DNA from: Palsa-504 sp963847965
Lineage (GTDB): Bacteria; Actinomycetota; Actinomycetes; Streptosporangiales; Streptosporangiaceae
DNA length: 64,000 bases
NCBI GenBank assembly: GCA_963847965.1
Contig: CAWKCG010000012.1
Span: forward strand, 62,001 to 126,000
Direction of reading: 5' to 3'
The position numbers and the translations under genes were made by a program. Below are positions 60,613 to 64,000 of the stretch, one piece after another; within the stretch, counting starts at the first letter, position 1, and each line of letters begins with the position of its first letter. Below the pieces are notes generated by a model. The model had not been told where the DNA came from. It saw nothing but the letters and a program-made list of their open reading frames with translations, and made no database searches.

Positions 60613-61794
60613 ATGGGACGCGGCATCCGGACGGTCAGCGTGGCCGAGCGGCGCGCCCGGATGGCCGTCCGGCACCACCTGGCGCCGGGGGAGCGGGCCG
60701 GTACCGTCGCCGCCGCGGCCACGGACATCATCGGCCTGCACGGCACCGACCCGGCGTCGGTCTACCTGGCCGCCTGGGCCCGCACCCATAAAGTCGATAA
60801 AGCGATAATCGAGCGCGAGCTCTACGAGAAGCGCTCCCTGGTGCGGATGCTCGGCATGCGCCGGACCGTGTTCGTGGTGCCGACCGACCTGATGTGGGTG
60901 ATCCAGGCCGCCTGCACCGACCAGATCGCGGAGCGCATGCGGCGGCAACTCGCCCAGGTCGTGCAGGCCGCAGGCGTCGCACCTGACGCCGCGACCTGGC
61001 TCAAGGAGGTAGGCGAGGATACCGTCCGGGTGCTGGCCGCGCGCGGCCGCGCGACCGGCGCCGAGCTCGCCAGGGACGAACCGCGGCTGCGGACGCAGAT
61101 CATCGCCGCGGCGGACAATCCCTACGGCGGCGCGGTGAACCTGACGACCAGGCTGCTCACGCTGCTGTCCGCGGAAGGGCTTATCGTGCGCGGCCGACCG
61201 CGCGGCGGGTGGACCTCCAGCCAGTTCACCTGGTCCGCCGCTCCGGAACGGACGGACCTGCCGGCCGCCGTCGCACGGGCCGAGCTGGCCCGGCGGTGGC
61301 TGGCCGCCTTCGGCCCGGCCCTGCTCTCCGACCTGCAGTGGTGGGCCGGCTGGACCGCCGCGCAGGTCCGGCAGGCGGTGAGCGCGCTGGACCTCGTAGA
61401 GGTGGACCTCGACGCCGCGCCCGGCGTCCTGCTCGAGGGCGACGAGGATCCGGTCGCCCCCGCCGCCCCGTTCGCGGCGCTGCTGCCCGCCCTCGACCCC
61501 AGCCCCATGGGCTGGCGGGAACGGTCCTGGTACGTCGGGAGCCACGCGGCCGCCCTGTTCGACCGGTCAGGGAACATCGGCCCGACCGTGTGGTGGGACG
61601 GCCGGATCGTAGGCGGCTGGGCCCGGCGCCATGACGGCGATATCGCATTCCGCCTGCTCGAGGACGCCGGAGCAGAAGCCGCCGCCGCGATAGCGGCGGA
61701 AGCGGAAAGGCTCCGCGACTGGATCGGCCCGGACTCGCCTACCCGGGTCATCCCTCGTTTCCGCACCCCGCTGGAACGCGAGCTAACCGGCTGA
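60613..61794 (+). CDS. Winged-helix protein of the AlkZ/YcaQ-like family (PF06224)
   Basis: 393 residues. Three tandem winged-helix regions: ARMAVRHHLAPGER; EKRSLVRMLGMRRTVFVVP; RLLTLLSAEGLIVRGRPRGGW; LLPALDPSPMGWRERSWY near the end. AlkZ-type DNA glycosylases carry a catalytic QxQ or QxD after a GL; here the block reads GLHGTDPASVY, i.e. H-x-T. So it belongs to the family but its catalysis may differ. Possible role in repair of bulky adducts or crosslinks. Confidence 0.8.
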   Translation: MGRGIRTVSVAERRARMAVRHHLAPGERAGTVAAAATDIIGLHGTDPASVYLAAWARTHKVDKAIIERELYEKRSLVRMLGMRRTVFVVPTDLMWVIQAACTDQIAERMRRQLAQVVQAAGVAPDAATWLKEVGEDTVRVLAARGRATGAELARDEPRLRTQIIAAADNPYGGAVNLTTRLLTLLSAEGLIVRGRPRGGWTSSQFTWSAAPERTDLPAAVARAELARRWLAAFGPALLSDLQWWAGWTAAQVRQAVSALDLVEVDLDAAPGVLLEGDEDPVAPAAPFAALLPALDPSPMGWRERSWYVGSHAAALFDRSGNIGPTVWWDGRIVGGWARRHDGDIAFRLLEDAGAEAAAAIAAEAERLRDWIGPDSPTRVIPRFRTPLERELTG

Positions 61795-62282
61795 CCCCTG
61801 CGTTGCGGGGTTACCTCGTTGCGTATCGCCTGGCTGTCACGTGGAATCGCCGACGATTTCGCGGCCGTGAATACGGGTGTAAACCCGATAACGCAGGCGT
61901 GATTCACCTTCGGTATTGCAGATCGGACTTGTTTACGGCACCGTCGGGAATTGAAGCTTGTTGAATGAAATACAATATCGGTTAATTTTTCGAATCCTAG
62001 GCTTACGTCGCAATATCTGCGGGTGCCGGGGCCCCGGCGGTTTTACCTACGTCTTCCTGCAAGGACTAGCTGTCTGGATCCATCTTGCTGCCCCTTTCAT
62101 GCTCGATCCTGCATTCGCATCAAGCATAAGTTGGGGCTGAAGCCGTGTCTATGTTAGCGCTGGCCTTTCTGCAGGTCGCCGTTGCTCAAAGGGGGCGCCA
62201 GCGCCCGTGGGACAGCTTTCCCGGACGCCCCGGCAGCATGATCACTACGCCCCGGCCGGCGGCGATGGCCTGAAGGTGCTGA
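61795..62282. other. AT-richer intergenic stretch
   Basis: About 490 bp. Roughly 61890-62160 is clearly less GC-rich than its surroundings (AATACAATATCGGTTAATTT at 61968-61987). One 60-residue frame (TTG 61958-62140) has no recognisable motif. Contains the 14-bp palindrome GCCGGGGCCCCGGC (62025-62038). Probably foreign or eroded DNA. Confidence 0.45.
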
Positions 62283-62603
62283 CTGCCGGGGGAGACCCGC
62301 CGCCTGCTCAGCACCGGCGCGCTGGCGCAGCGCATCCACCTGGGCCGGCTGACCTGGCTCGCGCTGATCGGCGGCGGTCTCGCCCTCATCGGCCTGTCCC
62401 GCTGCACGAGCGTCGGACCGGCGATCGTCATGTGCGCGCTCCTCGGCGCGGTGATCGGCATCATCAACGCCGCCGAGCCGCCCACCATGCTGCGGCCTCG
62501 TCGGCTACCCAACCGTAAGCGCGTCCCCGCAGCCTTCCTGTCCCCGGATCTCCTCCGGAAAGGGAGGCATAAAACGCGCAGGAGGGGAACCATTAGGACG
62601 TGA
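62283..62603 (+). pseudogene. Membrane-protein fragment, possibly MFS
   Basis: An open frame without a start codon reads STGALAQRIHLGRLTWLALI, GGGLALIGLS, then VGPAIVMCALLGAVIGIINAAEPP: two hydrophobic helices with a G-rich turn as in MFS transporters, then basic missense. No larger context. Confidence 0.35.
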
Positions 62604-62890
62604 TCATCTTCATCATCTGGCTTCTTGTCATCGGGCTGATCGTGGGCGCCATCGCCCGCCTGCTGCTCCCCGGCCGCGACCCCATCGGCATCCTGGGCAC
62701 CATCGTGCTCGGGATCGTGGGCTCCTTCGTCGGCGGGTTCCTGGATAACCTCATCGTGTACCACACCGCGAACGTGCACACCTTCCACGCCGTCAGCCTC
62801 ATCTGGTCGGTCATCGGCGCCTTCGTGGTGCTGCTCCTGTTCCGGATGTCCGGCCTGGAGCGCGGCCACCGCCGCCGCCGCTACCGCTGA
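62600..62890 (+). CDS. GlsB/YeaQ/YmgE-family small membrane protein
   Basis: 96 residues, GTG start. Three helices with IVGAIARLLLPGRDPIGILGTIVLGIVGSFVGGFL, the PF04226 transglycosylase-associated signature, and a basic C-terminal RRRRYR. General stress-related inner-membrane protein of unknown mechanism. Convergent with, and apparently overlapping, the metG 3' end by 80 bp. Confidence 0.88.
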   Translation: MIIFIIWLLVIGLIVGAIARLLLPGRDPIGILGTIVLGIVGSFVGGFLDNLIVYHTANVHTFHAVSLIWSVIGAFVVLLLFRMSGLERGHRRRRYR

Positions 62891-64000
62891 CCGCACCTGC
62901 GAGAGGTGACAGCCGCCGGAACACCGGGGAGGCCTGGGGTAGCCGGCCATCGCGGGGCGTGCACTGGCGGGTGATCCGCGCCGCCGCGTCGGGCAGGAAC
63001 GGGGCCAGCTCCCGCCCGAGCGCTGAGCAGGCCCCGAAGAGCGCGCCGAGCACGGCGTCCAGGCTCGGCCCGGCCCCGGCGCCGCCGTCACGCTCCGCCC
63101 CGGCCAGCTCCCACGGGCGGACCCGGTTGACGTACCGGTTCGCCTCGTCCGCGATCGCCCAGACCGCCGCCGTGGCCTGGCGGAAGTCGAACTCCGCCAG
63201 GGCGGCCCCGATCCGGTCGCTCGCCTGACGGCACGCCGCGTCCAGTTCCTCCCCGCCCGCAGGGACCGGCTGCGGTCCGGGGACCCGGCCGTCCCGGTAC
63301 CTGTGGATCATGGCCACCACGCGGTTGACCAGGTTGCCGAGGCCGTTGGCCAGCTCGTCGTCGGCGCGAGCGGCCAGCCGCTCGACGGTGAAGTCGGCGT
63401 CGCCCACCCGCGGCACCTCGCGGAGCAGCCACCAGCGCACGGCGTCGGTCCCGTACTCGGCGGCCAGCGCGGCCGGGTCCGCACCGGACCCGGATGACTT
63501 GCTGATCTTCCGCCCGCCCGCGGTCAGGTAGTCGTGCACCAAGACATCGGTCGGCAGGGCCTGTCCCGACGAAAGCAGCATGGCGGGCCAGTAGACGGCG
63601 TGGAAACGCAGCACGCCCTTGCCGAGCAGGTGGACGCGCCGGACTTCCTGATCGCCGGCCCACCACTGCCGGTAGGCGTCGCCGCCGGTGCCGTACCCGA
63701 GCGCGGTGACGTAGTTGCACAGGGCGTCGAACCAGACGTAGATCACCTGGCTGTCGTCGCCGGGAACCGGGATGCCCCAGCCGCCGGCCCGTTCGGCGGG
63801 CCGCGACACCGAGAAATCCTCCAGGCCGCCGTCGATGAGCGCGAGGACCTCGTTGCGGCGCCCGGCGGGCTCGATGCGCAGCTCGCCGCTGGTGATCGCC
63901 TCGCGCAGCGGCCGCGCGTAACGGGACAGCCGGAAGAACCAGTTGTCCTCGGCGACCTGCAGCGGCTCGGTCTCGTGCTCGGGGCAGCGCCCGTCGCGGA
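62811..64000 (-). CDS. metG: Methionyl-tRNA synthetase, 3' part
   Basis: Open at the right edge of the window; the 5' part with the HIGH motif is outside. Visible: ETEPLQVAEDNWFFRLSRY, VSRPAERAGGWGIPVPGDDSQVIYVWFDALCNYVTALGYG in pieces (the MetRS tryptophan/aspartate pocket), the KMSKS equivalent GRKISKSSGSG, DAVRWWLLREVPRVGDADF, and the anticodon-binding NRVVAMIHRYRDGRVP/EANRYVNRVRPWELA. The last 35 residues are Gly/Arg-rich and unlike the family, so a small frame error near 62910 or an unusual tail is possible. Confidence 0.9.
   Translation of the reverse strand, partial: RDGRCPEHETEPLQVAEDNWFFRLSRYARPLREAITSGELRIEPAGRRNEVLALIDGGLEDFSVSRPAERAGGWGIPVPGDDSQVIYVWFDALCNYVTALGYGTGGDAYRQWWAGDQEVRRVHLLGKGVLRFHAVYWPAMLLSSGQALPTDVLVHDYLTAGGRKISKSSGSGADPAALAAEYGTDAVRWWLLREVPRVGDADFTVERLAARADDELANGLGNLVNRVVAMIHRYRDGRVPGPQPVPAGGEELDAACRQASDRIGAALAEFDFRQATAAVWAIADEANRYVNRVRPWELAGAERDGGAGAGPSLDAVLGALFGACSALGRELAPFLPDAAARITRQCTPRDGRLPQASPVFRRLSPLAGAVSGSGGGGGRAPGRTSGTGAAPRRRR

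Noticed and set aside
61990..62010. TTCGAATCC resembling a tRNA T-loop
   Set aside because: Flanks do not form a T stem or acceptor stem, and no cloverleaf could be drawn.

Overview
The window is about 70% GC, uses GTG and TTG starts freely, and packs genes into short overlapping operons. Lipoproteins, UTRA-type GntR, LacI and TetR regulators, Ser/Thr kinases and an F420-type luciferase-like enzyme all point to a soil actinobacterium of the filamentous, large-genome kind. The genus cannot be fixed from this sequence alone. There are no rRNA, tRNA or CRISPR features and no intact transposase.

Region 1 (1-17943) is the most interesting part and reads as a phosphonate and phospho-headgroup catabolism island. 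Two paralogous four-gene ABC importers of the 2-aminoethylphosphonate/iron/polyamine type face each other (1-3628 on +, 9244-5258 on -). The second carries a metallophosphoesterase at its end and a LacI regulator upstream. Next come a flavin oxidoreductase of the TIGR03364/PbfD type and a phosphonoacetaldehyde-hydrolase-like HAD enzyme (12411-10607, -). Divergent to these is a TmpA-like 2-oxoglutarate dioxygenase with a TmpB/PhnZ-like HD-domain oxygenase (12462-14134, +). A GntR/UTRA regulator follows, and a perfect 12-bp palindrome sits between the divergent operons. An unusual NHL-propeller/phospholipase-C-type fusion protein lies next to it. Taken together: import, oxidative C-P cleavage of trimethylated substrate, and flavin-dependent deamination plus hydrolysis of less methylated substrate. 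No AEP aminotransferase (PhnW) is present in the window, which fits N-methylated 2-aminoethylphosphonates better than AEP itself.

Region 2 (18-33 kb) holds a conserved protein of unknown function, acetoacetyl-CoA synthetase, an amidohydrolase, a pentose-phosphate group (pgl-rpiA-HAD), a branched-chain-amino-acid-type ABC importer whose livG is frameshifted, a TetR regulator and a sugar-acid dehydratase.

Region 3 (33-50 kb) holds a Uma2 nuclease-fold protein, a nitrile hydratase beta fragment, an F420-type enzyme, an ABC-F protein, two tandem receptor Ser/Thr kinases with beta-propeller ectodomains, an SPFH/zinc-ribbon and double AIM24 cluster, an ABC exporter with a two-component system (response regulator frameshifted), and an alpha/beta hydrolase-TetR pair behind a strong palindromic operator.

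Region 4 (50-64 kb) is more eroded: toxin-antitoxin remnants, a truncated Lrp-type regulator, intact and frameshifted serine hydrolase paralogues facing apart, an ATP-grasp ligase, TetR and permease scraps, OsmC, proline iminopeptidase, an AlkZ-like protein, GlsB/YeaQ, and the 3' part of metG running off the window. Five apparent frameshifts in the window all go in the same direction (one extra base). That raises the question of sequencing error versus real decay.
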